A stretch of 64,000 nt of DNA from Candidatus Obscuribacter sp. (GTDB taxonomy: Bacteria; Cyanobacteriota; Vampirovibrionia; Obscuribacterales; Obscuribacteraceae): assembly GCA_016712465.1 (NCBI GenBank), contig JADJQZ010000001.1, forward strand, positions 2,418,001 to 2,482,000. The letters are read 5' to 3'. This document shows positions 51,794 through 61,113 of the stretch, in pieces. Position 1 is the first letter of the stretch; each line of letters opens with the position of its first letter. Made by a program: the position numbers and the translations under genes. The notes beneath the pieces are model-generated. The model was not told where the DNA came from, did not search any database, and saw only the letters and a program-made list of their open reading frames with translations.

Positions 51794-51954
51794 AGATAAT
51801 TAGAGGCGGCCATCAGTGGTGATGCTCAGTATCAAAGTTACCAGGTCAACCGCCTGTACCTGCGGTAGGTGCTCCCGGAGCAGGTCTTAGTGAGCCACTG
51901 ACGCGATATGCAGACCAGTCAATTGGGGGGTTGTTTGGTAGCCTGCAAGTGGCG

Positions 51955-51983
51955 TTGACATCTGCCGCGACTGGAACTACCAT
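51955..51983 (+). promoter_or_regulatory. Sigma70-like promoter before Arg-rich gene
   Basis: TTGACA (51955-51960), a 17-base spacer, then TACCAT (51978-51983). A perfect -35 and a 4 of 6 -10. The predicted start is about 20 bases before the ATG at 52010, with AGGTAGGA in between. Confidence 0.5.
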
Positions 51984-52009
51984 GAAATTAGGTTCAAGGT
52001 AGGACAAAG

Positions 52010-52303
52010 ATGTCGCTAACTCTCAGGATTTTAAGGGCAGCAGAGCAGCATCTAAGGCGCAGAAGGGTTGCCTGGCTTAAAACTAGAGTGTCAGTCTCTC
52101 CTTCTCCTTTTCACAAAATCCGTCGACGATTTCAGGCCTATTTGCGATTAAATCTCATCAGGCAGAAATTGAGGCAACGCCTTGAACTTGATAGGCTTGT
52201 GGAAGATCTCAGGGTTTCAATTAGAGAGGGGCGTGAACTACGAGACCGCCTCACTAGGCGCAATACAAGGGGTTCTACTGGGTCTTCCAGCCTCGAATCG
52301 TAA
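52010..52303 (+). CDS. Small arginine-rich protein
   Basis: 97 aa with about 24 Arg, mostly helical (L-R-R-R-R, I-R-R-R-F, L-R-Q-R-L). ATG with AGGA 5 bases before and a good promoter at 51955. Could be a nucleic-acid-binding protein; nothing like it is recognised. Converges on the Thr/Asn-rich gene 31 bases away. Confidence 0.4.
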   Translation: MSLTLRILRAAEQHLRRRRVAWLKTRVSVSPSPFHKIRRRFQAYLRLNLIRQKLRQRLELDRLVEDLRVSIREGRELRDRLTRRNTRGSTGSSSLES

Positions 52304-52333
52304 TGCCGTGCGTCGAAACTCGAGTTCGCTATC

Positions 52334-54259
52334 TCACGGTTTAAAGCTATTGGCGGTAGCCTCAAGCGCTTTGGCGTTCATATTTGTGTTTGTCATTGCC
52401 TTGCTCAAGTTTGAAGCGGCGGCGGCCCCGTACATTTGAGAGAACGTGGTCAACATTTTATTTTCAGCCATTGCTTTGTCTGACTTCAGAGTGTTGATTT
52501 CCGTCTGCAGTTTCTGTTGCTGACTCTTATACATGTCGAGCTGCTGCTTATTGGTTGCCGTCGGATTGAAATTCTTTATGGCGTTATTTACGCCAAGTAA
52601 GGTATTCATCTTTGTTTCCAGCTTGGTATTTACCTCTCCCAGAGTATTTGTCTGGGTGTTGAGCGTGGTTTGCAAGGCGGACATGTTAACGGTGGGCACC
52701 ACTGGTGGAGCATTGCCGCTGGTATTGGATTTGACTGTGGCATTGGGAGAGATAGTTGTTTTTACAGGACTGGCCGCCGATACTCTGGCGGCACCGGGGG
52801 CAATAACACTTGGTATGAATTCTGTAAGTGACGTCTTAATGGCATTCCAGGCCCTTTCTGGAGACGACGTTCTTGCGGTATCAATTTTTGCTACTTGCGT
52901 TTGCAGGGCGTTCATTTGAGAATTCAGCTTATCAAGCTTGTCTGTCCTTGTAACGCTTGTCTTTTCGCCCGGGATTGTTTTGTCGCCGGACGACTGCACG
53001 ATCTTGGTTATAGCGCTTAGTGCCAGACCAATATCGCTCCCATTGGAAGAATCTCCCAATGTATTTATAGTTGTCGTGGTCAAAAGAGTCATATTCATAT
53101 TTTCGGTCGCTTCAGCGGTTTTGGATAGAACCGACGTTAAGTAAAACTTGATTGTCGTAGTATCGTTGGACTTCAATGCCGGATTGTTGGGATCGTTGGC
53201 GATGGCCACGAGCTTGGCTAAATCATCCTTGGCGCTTTTAGGCAAGAGCCCAAGGTTTTGCGCGCTCGTAAGAGTTTTTACCATTTCCTGTAGGACCTTC
53301 AGGCGTTCTTGCGGTGTGCCCTGCACCGGAAAATTGAGGTAATCTTCGGTCAGTTTGGAGAGAAAGTCTTTCTCGGTCGGATTAGCAGTGGTATTGGAGG
53401 ATAGAGCAGCCAAAGTATCGGCCACCGCTTTCATGGCTTTGCTGGTGCTGTTAGTGTTGGTGCCTGTGCTTGTTTGCTTGTCTCCAGTTGCAGTTGTGCT
53501 GACATTACTGCCCGTGACCTGCATAGTTTTCAGAAGGTCTCCCACAACATCGTTAGACTTGCCGATCATTTCTTTCAGATCCGTGCGAGTTTGATCGATT
53601 ATGCCTTCCATCATTTTTAGCTGCGTATCAAGCGGCTTGTTGTTTGTAGTGGCAGTGGAGATACCGTTTGTGACAGTAGTCTGGATAGTGCTACCAGTTG
53701 TAATATTTGTCTGAGTAGGAGCGGTGTTGGTAGTCTTAGCCAGGTTGTTTAAGAGCGTGGATAAACCGCTAAAGTCTGGTCTGGGAGCCGGAGCATTCAC
53801 TGTAGTAGTCGATAATGGCGTGATTGTAATACTTGGTGTCGGCGACGTTTTCAGGTCACCGGTCGGTACATTTATATTGGTTACGACAGTATTGCTCGGC
53901 GAAAGCAGATTGCTGTTAATGATATTGGGCACCTTGATGGTAGTGATACCCAGGCTGTTGGGAAACAGGTTGATCGTTTTAACCGAATTGCTTGTCAGCC
54001 CGGAGCGCTGATCCAGGGGGCTTATTGTTGGATTGGCTTGCAGATAAGCTGGAAAAGTTAGGTTCTGAATCTGATTTTGAATCTGCTGCTGTTGCTGAAT
54101 GAACTGAAGAAAAGTCGGGCCCTGTGCCTGTGGTGTTGTGTTCACCGGCGTCAGATTGACTCCTGGGGGCTGACCGACTGGATCACCCTGAGCAAAAACA
54201 GCATTACATTGCCAAACGAGTATCGAAAGGCATCCTGCGAAATAAGCTAAAGTTTTCAT
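52334..54259 (-). CDS. Secreted Thr/Asn/Ser-rich protein
   Basis: 641 aa with signal peptide (1-23). Long Thr/Asn-rich runs (T-T-T, N-T-N-S-T) and a helical C-terminus with K-L-E-T-K-M-N-T-L, suggesting a coiled coil. No enzymatic motif. Composition suggests a surface, fibre or matrix protein. Its promoter region is shared with the FecR-like/beta-barrel operon, divergently. Confidence 0.55.
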   Translation of the reverse strand: MKTLAYFAGCLSILVWQCNAVFAQGDPVGQPPGVNLTPVNTTPQAQGPTFLQFIQQQQQIQNQIQNLTFPAYLQANPTISPLDQRSGLTSNSVKTINLFPNSLGITTIKVPNIINSNLLSPSNTVVTNINVPTGDLKTSPTPSITITPLSTTTVNAPAPRPDFSGLSTLLNNLAKTTNTAPTQTNITTGSTIQTTVTNGISTATTNNKPLDTQLKMMEGIIDQTRTDLKEMIGKSNDVVGDLLKTMQVTGSNVSTTATGDKQTSTGTNTNSTSKAMKAVADTLAALSSNTTANPTEKDFLSKLTEDYLNFPVQGTPQERLKVLQEMVKTLTSAQNLGLLPKSAKDDLAKLVAIANDPNNPALKSNDTTTIKFYLTSVLSKTAEATENMNMTLLTTTTINTLGDSSNGSDIGLALSAITKIVQSSGDKTIPGEKTSVTRTDKLDKLNSQMNALQTQVAKIDTARTSSPERAWNAIKTSLTEFIPSVIAPGAARVSAASPVKTTISPNATVKSNTSGNAPPVVPTVNMSALQTTLNTQTNTLGEVNTKLETKMNTLLGVNNAIKNFNPTATNKQQLDMYKSQQQKLQTEINTLKSDKAMAENKMLTTFSQMYGAAAASNLSKAMTNTNMNAKALEATANSFKP

Positions 54260-54402
54260 TCTGAACCATATGTAAAGTAGGCGTTACCTTATGATAAACT
54301 ATCCGGGAACTGATAGAAAAGCCCAGCCACATACCAAATATCCAAAAGTAGGTTAAAAGGCGGGCATAATTGCAATCCTCTCATCCTACAGTTAGTTCTC
54401 TA

Positions 54403-55575
54403 ATGACTTGCTTCTTGCTACCTGAAGGCATACACGGGGCTCGGTGGTCCCTGCGATTTTGTGTTGGTTTGGCATTAGTTGCAACTGCTTCTTTCTGTAT
54501 CGAGAGTTTTGTACCAAATGCAGCTTGCGCCCAGACCGCTCAACCATTGCAAAATAGCAAGGCAAGCTCTTCTAAGTCTTACCTTCATGACAGGTTTTAT
54601 TTTAAAACCAATGGCGATGGGCTTGACACCAGCCAGGGCGGCACCATTCGCGCAACGAGCGGTTCCATTCTAGAGAGGCAAGCTCAGGACAAGTTCAATC
54701 TTCTGTTTGGAGTGTTTACCGTATCTACGGGTAGCAAAACTTTGACGGTATGCGCCGGACCGCTTACTTTCGATATACCGCCTTCTTCCAGCCTGAGCTT
54801 TCGCCTGAGAGAGGATAGCGCCGTTACCATACACAGGGTGGGCGCTCCGATAAATATTTCCGGGGTTGTGGAAGGCAGTTCTGTGCGCTCCAGCGTCAGT
54901 GAAACGCAGACACTTCCGGGTGGAGCGATACCAGTGCAGGCGCTGCCTCTGGAGACTGCAAAGGTACCGACAGCGCCTTTGTTTTTCATTGGTAATGCTC
55001 AGTTTAGTCAGGAAGCTTCAGCCAGAGAAGCTTCAATCAAGCAAGAAGACTGTATTTCTATCTCGTCCGGGCAAGTATTTTTCAGTCCTGTACGGGCGCT
55101 GAAGATAGTCACACCAGCCGGTGTCATAAGAACCAAGGCTAATTCACGCTTCTTCTTGAGTATGAGCGAAGGTGCCGGAGTGGCTCGTATTCTCAACTGT
55201 TCCGCCGGTGAGATAAGCTTTGAATCCGGCAAGAAGTTTCGGCGAATATCGGCTTTTGAAGAGTTTGGTCTCTTTGATCACCGACCCACGAAGGAAGAAG
55301 TCCTTCCTGTCGATGGTCTTGGCCGCAAGGAAGTCTCTATGCACGATGTCGATGGCGTAAGGACCGCTTCGACAAATGCTTTTCTGCTTGTCTCTATGCT
55401 GGCCAGCCCATACTTTCTGGGCGAGTGGAAACGCGATAGCGTTGTCGATAAGAAAATTACGGCAGACCTGCTTAAATCCGCTGCTGCTTTTGATAGTGTC
55501 CACCCCGGCTCGGAGGAGTTTTACATCGCACCGACCAATTTCTATCCCAGCAATCTCGATAAGGTTATTCGCTAG
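54403..55575 (+). CDS. FecR-like secreted protein
   Basis: 390 aa from the ATG at 54403; a TTG at 54370 would overlap a possible -10 (CATAAT 54365-54370). Signal peptide ends N-A-A-C-A-Q. I-S-S-G-Q-V-F-F, I-V-T-P-A-G-V-I-R-T-K and F-x-L-x-x-x-E-x-x-G are the FecR pattern, here duplicated (also L-T-V-C-A-G-P). FecR domains bind or signal in the periplasm. Operon with the barrel gene, which begins right after the stop. Confidence 0.6.
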   Translation: MTCFLLPEGIHGARWSLRFCVGLALVATASFCIESFVPNAACAQTAQPLQNSKASSSKSYLHDRFYFKTNGDGLDTSQGGTIRATSGSILERQAQDKFNLLFGVFTVSTGSKTLTVCAGPLTFDIPPSSSLSFRLREDSAVTIHRVGAPINISGVVEGSSVRSSVSETQTLPGGAIPVQALPLETAKVPTAPLFFIGNAQFSQEASAREASIKQEDCISISSGQVFFSPVRALKIVTPAGVIRTKANSRFFLSMSEGAGVARILNCSAGEISFESGKKFRRISAFEEFGLFDHRPTKEEVLPVDGLGRKEVSMHDVDGVRTASTNAFLLVSMLASPYFLGEWKRDSVVDKKITADLLKSAAAFDSVHPGSEEFYIAPTNFYPSNLDKVIR

Positions 55576-56697
55576 GTGGAAAAAAGGTATGCCGGGAAGT
55601 TCCAATCCATCTCAGCCTTGCTGATCGGTTTTCTTTGGTTCAGTCAAATGCAGGCACAGGCTCAGGCAATCGCTACTGCGAGCCCTCTGACGCTAGGAAG
55701 TGAGCAATCATCGCTGGTTGCACCACAGGTGATGCCGGGCGCAGGTAACTCTGTTTTGCTTGCTGCCGTGAGACTGCCCGACTCTAGTATTACGCCGACA
55801 GATCAGACCCCGACTCATATTGGCGACGAACGTGCCTTGTTTACGCCGACTTTCAAGCTGAAAGCCTTGGAAGTATTACCGGCCCGCATGTACTTTAGCA
55901 GTGTTACCGAGGTCTCCCAAAGATTTGAGAGCAACGTTCTCAGCAATGCCTCGAATCCCAAGCGCGACTATGTTTTCCGCGTTCTGCCCAATGTCACGCT
56001 TGGTTATACGATTTTGCCTCGCACCAATGTCTATGCCAATTACTTCATGATCAAAGACGTCTTTGCCTGTACTCCTTTACTCAACAGGTCCACATTTCAC
56101 TCAATATCCGGAGGCATTTCCCATGATTTGCCGCTGGACAGAAAATCCAATCTCCAGCTAAATTTCCAGGCGAGACAGCTCTTTCAGGCGGTAAACTTGC
56201 AGCAGGCGGATTTGTTGCCTGGTATCACCTATACCCGCGCCCTCACTCCAAACGCGATTGGATTCTTCAACACTCAGTTGCAGATGCGCAGCCGCAACCT
56301 CTTTCAGGGTGCCACCCGCGAGATAGATCCGTTTTACACACTGGGACTTGTGGTGCGCAAAAGGCAGTGGACTCTTTCATCTTCAGCTACCCTGGTCAAC
56401 AACTTTAGAAACGATAGCGCTATCCCGCCAGTGAGCAACAAGGCTATCATAGGTTCTATCGACTTGTCCCGGCCTGTATCACAGCGCAGGTTGCCCGGGC
56501 TTGATGCATTTGTGCGCGCCGAGCCGATCTGGAACTGGGGATCTCATAGAGCGCCCGGTCTGAGTGGCTTTGACTTCAGATTGTTTAGCGGATTACGCTA
56601 CAGTTTTTCCAAGCCTTCAATTGGTCCACAGATGGAAAGACTGAAGAGGCAACTCAAGCTTTTAGAGAGTAATGTGCAGTCAACTGGCGCGATATAA
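55576..56697 (+). CDS. Outer-membrane beta-barrel-like protein
   Basis: 373 aa, GTG start abutting the FecR-like stop. Signal peptide (about 1-31, Q-A-Q-A). The mature part alternates strands with aromatic girdles (Y-V-F-R-V-L-P-N-V-T-L-G-Y, L-Q-L-N-F-Q-A-R) and ends near F-S-G-L-R-Y-S-F, typical of outer-membrane barrels. A C-terminal coiled stretch follows. Likely exports or anchors a surface product; no porin family recognised. Confidence 0.6.
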   Translation: MEKRYAGKFQSISALLIGFLWFSQMQAQAQAIATASPLTLGSEQSSLVAPQVMPGAGNSVLLAAVRLPDSSITPTDQTPTHIGDERALFTPTFKLKALEVLPARMYFSSVTEVSQRFESNVLSNASNPKRDYVFRVLPNVTLGYTILPRTNVYANYFMIKDVFACTPLLNRSTFHSISGGISHDLPLDRKSNLQLNFQARQLFQAVNLQQADLLPGITYTRALTPNAIGFFNTQLQMRSRNLFQGATREIDPFYTLGLVVRKRQWTLSSSATLVNNFRNDSAIPPVSNKAIIGSIDLSRPVSQRRLPGLDAFVRAEPIWNWGSHRAPGLSGFDFRLFSGLRYSFSKPSIGPQMERLKRQLKLLESNVQSTGAI

Positions 56698-56735
56698 TCA
56701 CAGTTTTGATTCCGAGAGGAGTCAGGGAGCACTTT

Positions 56736-57203
56736 TTGTGGCTTTGCCTTGGAGAGAGGATTCGTTTCGTGGACGTGGATGACAGGAGATTCTGGATTGG
56801 TCCAGCTCACGAGCAGATGTGTCGAATCAAGATCGGTAGCTTCCGCGAGACATTCGCTTTGAACCTTGAACACTGGTCGTTGCCCAACTACATGCAGCAC
56901 TGGCGCCGGCAGGTGGAACTCCTAGTAAGTGGTGCTCCGGTTGTTGTCTTGACCACGTGGGCTGCCGCCCCTGACATTGAGTGTATCCGGAGGGGCTGGG
57001 TGCTGTTTGCCTCGGGTGGCGATGAAGTGACCGTTGTGGAACGCCTGTTCATTTGCGAGCCGGAAGCTGATTTTTCCGTTTGTGCTGATGGCTCTGTGCA
57101 AGTGGAGCAGAAACCTGCGCTAATCACGGAAGAGGGACTGGAAATTAGTTCTTGGAAGACGGGTATCTCGGAGATTTCAGCCTTTCTCGCCAGCTCTGGC
57201 TGA
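56736..57203 (+). CDS. Immunity-like protein (CdiI_4-like), orphan
   Basis: 155 aa from the TTG at 56736, with AGGGAG 6 bases upstream; a TTG at 56706 also fits. F-A-L-N-L-E-H-W-S-L-P-N-Y-x-x-H-W and E-I-S-S-W-K-T-G-I-S-E-I resemble contact-dependent inhibition immunity proteins of the CdiI_4 type. No toxin gene is seen beside it. Assignment is tentative. Confidence 0.35.
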   Translation: MWLCLGERIRFVDVDDRRFWIGPAHEQMCRIKIGSFRETFALNLEHWSLPNYMQHWRRQVELLVSGAPVVVLTTWAAAPDIECIRRGWVLFASGGDEVTVVERLFICEPEADFSVCADGSVQVEQKPALITEEGLEISSWKTGISEISAFLASSG

Positions 57204-57269
57204 GACCGGCTGAGAAGAAGCGGCTTTTGCTCTCACCCACAGTGTACGCCGGCTATGCGTTTGGTGTTC

Positions 57270-57665
57270 CTAGTCACCGAGCTGAACATTGTTGACTTGA
57301 GTTAGATTGAAGACCTTGGTGACGCGCAGTGGCTTGCTATCTAGACCTGCCGGCAGGGGACCAAATGGGGCCGAGCTTTCGACCGCGCGCCGCGCTGCCG
57401 CATCGACAACGTGATTGCCGGAAGATCTGGCTACGGAAAGGTCTTTCAGTGTGCCGTCAGGCTGTATGGTGAATTTGATTACAGTTGTAAGATCGCCTGC
57501 GTTTTGAACTGGAAACCAGTGCCTTTTGATGCGCTTAGCCAGGTAGGCGCCATAGAGCTTGGGATCAGTAGGAGGCGTTGTACTGGAGACTGTGTTATCG
57601 GCAAAGGCTGCTAAGGGTGCAAGGAAGAAGGCTGAAAGGATAAATAGAAAACGGAGCTTATTCAT
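57270..57665 (-). CDS. Secreted TonB-C-terminal-like protein
   Basis: 131 aa. Signal peptide (1-22, A-A-F-A). I-K-R-H-W-F-P ... F-T-I-Q-P-D-G-T-L-K-D-L-S-V-A-R-S-S-G is a TonB-C fold, of the stand-alone type also seen at 28948. The membrane anchor of true TonB is missing. ATG start with AAGGTG upstream. Confidence 0.7.
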   Translation of the reverse strand: MNKLRFLFILSAFFLAPLAAFADNTVSSTTPPTDPKLYGAYLAKRIKRHWFPVQNAGDLTTVIKFTIQPDGTLKDLSVARSSGNHVVDAAARRAVESSAPFGPLPAGLDSKPLRVTKVFNLTQVNNVQLGD

Positions 57666-57767
57666 AGAGCACCTTCTGCTGGAGAGCCCAGTCAGTATAC
57701 CGCACTGGTTGCGCAGGTTTCTACCGAAATGGTGAGGCTGGTGTGCCTGCTCGGCGGGTGATGATTT

Positions 57768-58661
57768 CTACCAGTTCATGGCCCATGGTTCTGGAGGCAT
57801 CTCTTCAAAGATGTTGGCGGTTAGATCAATCAGTTCTATCGGGTCGTCAATATCTTTAGCTCGGAATATCTTGCCCTCTTTGGCAAATAGAAGATCGCCG
57901 TTACTATCCCAGTCTGCCCAATCAAGGCGTCCGAGATCTTTTAATGCTTCACCATTCTGATTTTCAACTTGATATTCGATTATGTACCAGGGTTCGTTTT
58001 GCTCGGCAACGCTGCGGATAAACATCTTCAGTGCGTATCTTTGGGTGGTGTCTGTGTTCGCTTTGGTGCCCGCATTGCTATGGCACCACTTGGAATATAG
58101 AAGCGGTATTTCGTATGCAGAGGTCACCAGCATTTTTTTGCGCAGGTCTGATTCTCCTGCTGCCTCCAGGGTCCAGCCGTAACGTAGCAGTCTTAAATGA
58201 TAGATCGGAAAATCTTCGCCCCCTCCTGCTGAGCCTTCCAGGGTTGAGATCTTGAGCTGTTTAGGTAAGGAAAACTGTTTGTCCAGTTCCATCTGGCACT
58301 GCCCGTGATTGAGAAGGATCTTCTTGTCGCTCTCAAATAGTCCACCGCCGCCCCAGCAATCGCCCTTTGGCCAGAGTGCCAGGGCTGAGAAATATGGTGG
58401 TCGGCTGACAGCCGTCCATGAATAGAGGGGAGGTTTGTGGCTGGCGGCAAAATAGAGGAAGTACTTGCCGGATGGTGACAGATCGCATCGGCGCTCATAG
58501 ATTCGGCCCTTGAACCACTGACCGGCAATGAAGGTGTCTTTATCTCTTTGCCATCTTACCAGTTGTACTTGCTTAGTTGGTCCGCGTTTTATCACCAGCG
58601 CTTCGCTTGATTCTTTAGCCAGCAAGACGTGTATGCGCAGAGGAGATCGCTGAGGGCTCAT
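57768..58661 (-). CDS. Conserved-looking hypothetical protein
   Basis: 297 aa. No signal or membrane segment. S-P-S-G-K-Y-F-L-Y-F and Y-S-W-T-A-V-S-R-P-P-Y-F plus W-G-G-G-G-L-F resemble short WD-like strands found in a family of unknown function. ATG start. It stands divergent from the gene at 58750. Confidence 0.5.
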   Translation of the reverse strand: MSPQRSPLRIHVLLAKESSEALVIKRGPTKQVQLVRWQRDKDTFIAGQWFKGRIYERRCDLSPSGKYFLYFAASHKPPLYSWTAVSRPPYFSALALWPKGDCWGGGGLFESDKKILLNHGQCQMELDKQFSLPKQLKISTLEGSAGGGEDFPIYHLRLLRYGWTLEAAGESDLRKKMLVTSAYEIPLLYSKWCHSNAGTKANTDTTQRYALKMFIRSVAEQNEPWYIIEYQVENQNGEALKDLGRLDWADWDSNGDLLFAKEGKIFRAKDIDDPIELIDLTANIFEEMPPEPWAMNW

Positions 58662-58749
58662 ATTTTCGAGGGCTCTGAATTTAAGGTACTTGTAGCTGGG
58701 CTATTCTACAATGCTTCCCTGCTTGATTCAGCGCTAGGTTGTGAAGCAT

Positions 58750-59631
58750 ATGAAAAGGCTGGTTCCCATGACCGCTCCCTCATCCTGCCGTTCGTTGTCA
58801 GCGGCTCTGGCGCTTGTGCTGGGTACCTTGTGTGGGTTACTTTTAGCCATGCCGGCGGCTCAGACCCGCGAGAATTCCCGGCAGATCTGGCACCTCAAAC
58901 AGAAGCACGTCGATAGAGGCGAATTTGACATATACATCGCATCCGACCGGGTGAAAATCGTCAGCCCGCAAGGCTACAAATTTTTGGTCGCTGCTCCTGA
59001 TTGGACAGTGCATTGTTTTCGCGATGAGACCAAGTTGCAATACCAGTCTCCATTATCTGAGTTTAGCGGTTTACAGATGGGCAATCCGATGGTTGGTGCC
59101 TGGTTGACGGGAATTCGGGTGCTTCCGTTCGGCAAGGGGGAGATTCAGGGACATCCTTATACCAGCTATACCACCAGAAGAAATTCCAGCACAGTGTTTG
59201 CCGGTTCAGACAAGATAGTTACTGATCCACATGCGGTAGAGTTCATTGCTCGCTTTTATCACACTCCCAATCCCGGCTCTGTCCCTCTCTTCTATTATTC
59301 TGAACATCGTAAGAAAAATCTGCCCGACGCCAAAAAGAATGCTATCCAGGTTGGTCCTGATATCGGTAATGACTATAGATCAGGGCTGATCAAGGAAATC
59401 GTTCTGCTTTCGTGTCAAAAGGAACCTTATCGCGCTGCCGATTTCGCCTTACCGATTAATTATGCAAGAACCAAGGAAATGACGCAGGTGATCTACACAA
59501 GGGCGCAAAAGGACGAACTTGCAGAAGTCATAGGTGGAATTGGATACATGTCGGAGAAGACCCGGAAAATGGATTCTGCTGTGCAAGCCGGAAAAGGAAA
59601 GCAGAGTAAAAGTGCGCCAGGAACTCATTAG
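58750..59631 (+). CDS. Secreted protein of unknown function
   Basis: 293 aa from the ATG at 58750 (a GTG at 58741 and an ATG at 58768 are possible). A signal peptide or anchor at about 15-40. The mature part has a beta-rich start (G-E-F-D-I-Y-I-A, V-K-I-V-S-P-Q-G-Y) and a Lys-rich C-terminus. No family recognised. Converges on 59643. Confidence 0.55.
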   Translation: MKRLVPMTAPSSCRSLSAALALVLGTLCGLLLAMPAAQTRENSRQIWHLKQKHVDRGEFDIYIASDRVKIVSPQGYKFLVAAPDWTVHCFRDETKLQYQSPLSEFSGLQMGNPMVGAWLTGIRVLPFGKGEIQGHPYTSYTTRRNSSTVFAGSDKIVTDPHAVEFIARFYHTPNPGSVPLFYYSEHRKKNLPDAKKNAIQVGPDIGNDYRSGLIKEIVLLSCQKEPYRAADFALPINYARTKEMTQVIYTRAQKDELAEVIGGIGYMSEKTRKMDSAVQAGKGKQSKSAPGTH

Positions 59632-59642
59632 CTGAGTACTTT

Positions 59643-60560
59643 CTATTGTTTCTCAGAGCCTGATGTACCTTCCTCTCTGGCTCGGTCTCTTTTAGCAAGA
59701 TCCTTCAGCCCGAGCCTTTCATACCACCGGGCTCGTTGCCCGTAAAGACTTGAATCTTCTTTGTCTCGTGCGATTAGCCTTGAGTAAGTGTGCACCGCCA
59801 GGTTGCATAGATCGCGCTCACACCTGACTGAATCTATTCCGTCTATGCTGCTTCGTAGCTTGTGCCGGTAGAGTGACCTGAGCGGCGATGCCGGTCCAAT
59901 CAGTTTCTTCACTCGGCTTATAGGAATCACAACTTGCTGAGAGCCCAGAGCCCCGGCGGTAACTGCCGTGGGGTTGAAATAGAACGTTAGAGAGTCTTTC
60001 GAGAGCGAGAATTTCTCAAGATTGGCTCGATCGGCGTAGAGTTCGCTTACCAGCAGGCTGGGGGCAAACTCCAATTTCTTTTTGCTAAATTGCTCCAGAA
60101 CCAAGATTGAAAACACTTCACGACTGCCTAAGTCATGGTCTAAAAGGTCGTCCAGGTGAAGTGATTGGTAAGTTCTAGTGTTCAGGTTGATGCAAGAGTA
60201 TCCATCTATCGCTTTCGTATCCAGGTTCCTGAATTTAAGAACGATACTCAGAATCCCGCCGCCCATTGTCGTCACCTCGCAGTAGGCAGAATACCTATCG
60301 CCTGGTTTGTTTGAGAGAAAGGATTTTACTTCGCGCTTTACCTTTGCTTTCACCAGCGCGTTTATTTTGCGCTGGTGGCGCAAGCCCTTGAACTGCGGGT
60401 AACGGCATCGGCTCAAGCCCGGTATATTCTTGCAGACCAGTGTTTTGTCGTAGGTGATGACAGACCTTGCGCAGTGTCCGGTCTCTGTTCCGGCTAAATG
60501 AGGCGCAATGAAAATGAAAAGAAATGAAGTCGCAAGTGATTGAAGAATCAAAGTTTGCAT
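59643..60560 (-). CDS. DUF3298-like secreted protein
   Basis: 305 aa with a hydrophobic signal (1-24). Y-P-Q-F-x-G-L, then L-S-I-V-L-K-F, F-Y-F-N-P-T-A-V-T-A-G-A-L-G-S-Q-Q-V-V-I-P, a good match to the DUF4163/DUF3298 pair seen in RsiV-like proteins. No transmembrane anti-sigma part, so probably a stand-alone periplasmic version. The C-terminal 60 residues are charged (TPR-like Y-x-R-L-x-x-x-D). Confidence 0.6.
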   Translation of the reverse strand: MQTLILQSLATSFLFIFIAPHLAGTETGHCARSVITYDKTLVCKNIPGLSRCRYPQFKGLRHQRKINALVKAKVKREVKSFLSNKPGDRYSAYCEVTTMGGGILSIVLKFRNLDTKAIDGYSCINLNTRTYQSLHLDDLLDHDLGSREVFSILVLEQFSKKKLEFAPSLLVSELYADRANLEKFSLSKDSLTFYFNPTAVTAGALGSQQVVIPISRVKKLIGPASPLRSLYRHKLRSSIDGIDSVRCERDLCNLAVHTYSRLIARDKEDSSLYGQRARWYERLGLKDLAKRDRAREEGTSGSEKQ

Positions 60561-60685
60561 TTAGCGTATTTTGAGGATTAGATTATTCGGGCTAATTTGC
60601 AATTATGACACAGCCTGCTATCAATCAGAGATGGTAAGTTTTGCTAGCGAAGGGTATCCCAGTATGTCGAGCACAGCTTAGTCTC

Positions 60686-60976
60686 TCAACTCCTAACTTT
60701 ATCGCTTTCCGTACGCTCCCCTAGCCAGTCTAGAGCTGATACAGTAGCGCCTGCTCGTTCGGCGATTCTCTTGAGGCGCTGCATTCTGAGTTGGGCGCAG
60801 CGACTATTTCGCCAGAAAACTATGCCCACCTTCTCCAGCCACTTCAAATTGCTCTGATGGCGCTCTGGTATTTCAATTGCCGTTATTGGCTCAGATTCTC
60901 TGAGCCATCTTAGAGTCATGCGGCACTCTCTGAGGGTAGCAAGAAATCTGTCTTCGCTCGCTATTGACTGTCTCAT
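60686..60976 (-). CDS. Small hypothetical protein with strong ribosome site
   Basis: 96 aa, basic and Arg-rich, no signal peptide. ATG preceded by GGAGGAAG. L-R-W-L-R-E-S and L-K-W-L-E-K-V-G-I-V are helical. No family recognised. Independent of its neighbours (137 bases after 61114). Confidence 0.55.
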   Translation of the reverse strand: MRQSIASEDRFLATLRECRMTLRWLRESEPITAIEIPERHQSNLKWLEKVGIVFWRNSRCAQLRMQRLKRIAERAGATVSALDWLGERTESDKVRS

Positions 60977-61113
60977 TTATCTTCCTCCGATTTTCGAATT
61001 CCAATCTGAAATAGGTCTGGCTTGACTCAATGCCAGATGTCCGGTCTTATTCTGATGGTATAAATGATGATACCTGCGGCCAGGCTAAGTGCGTGTGTGT
61101 TAGGCCTTGCTAA

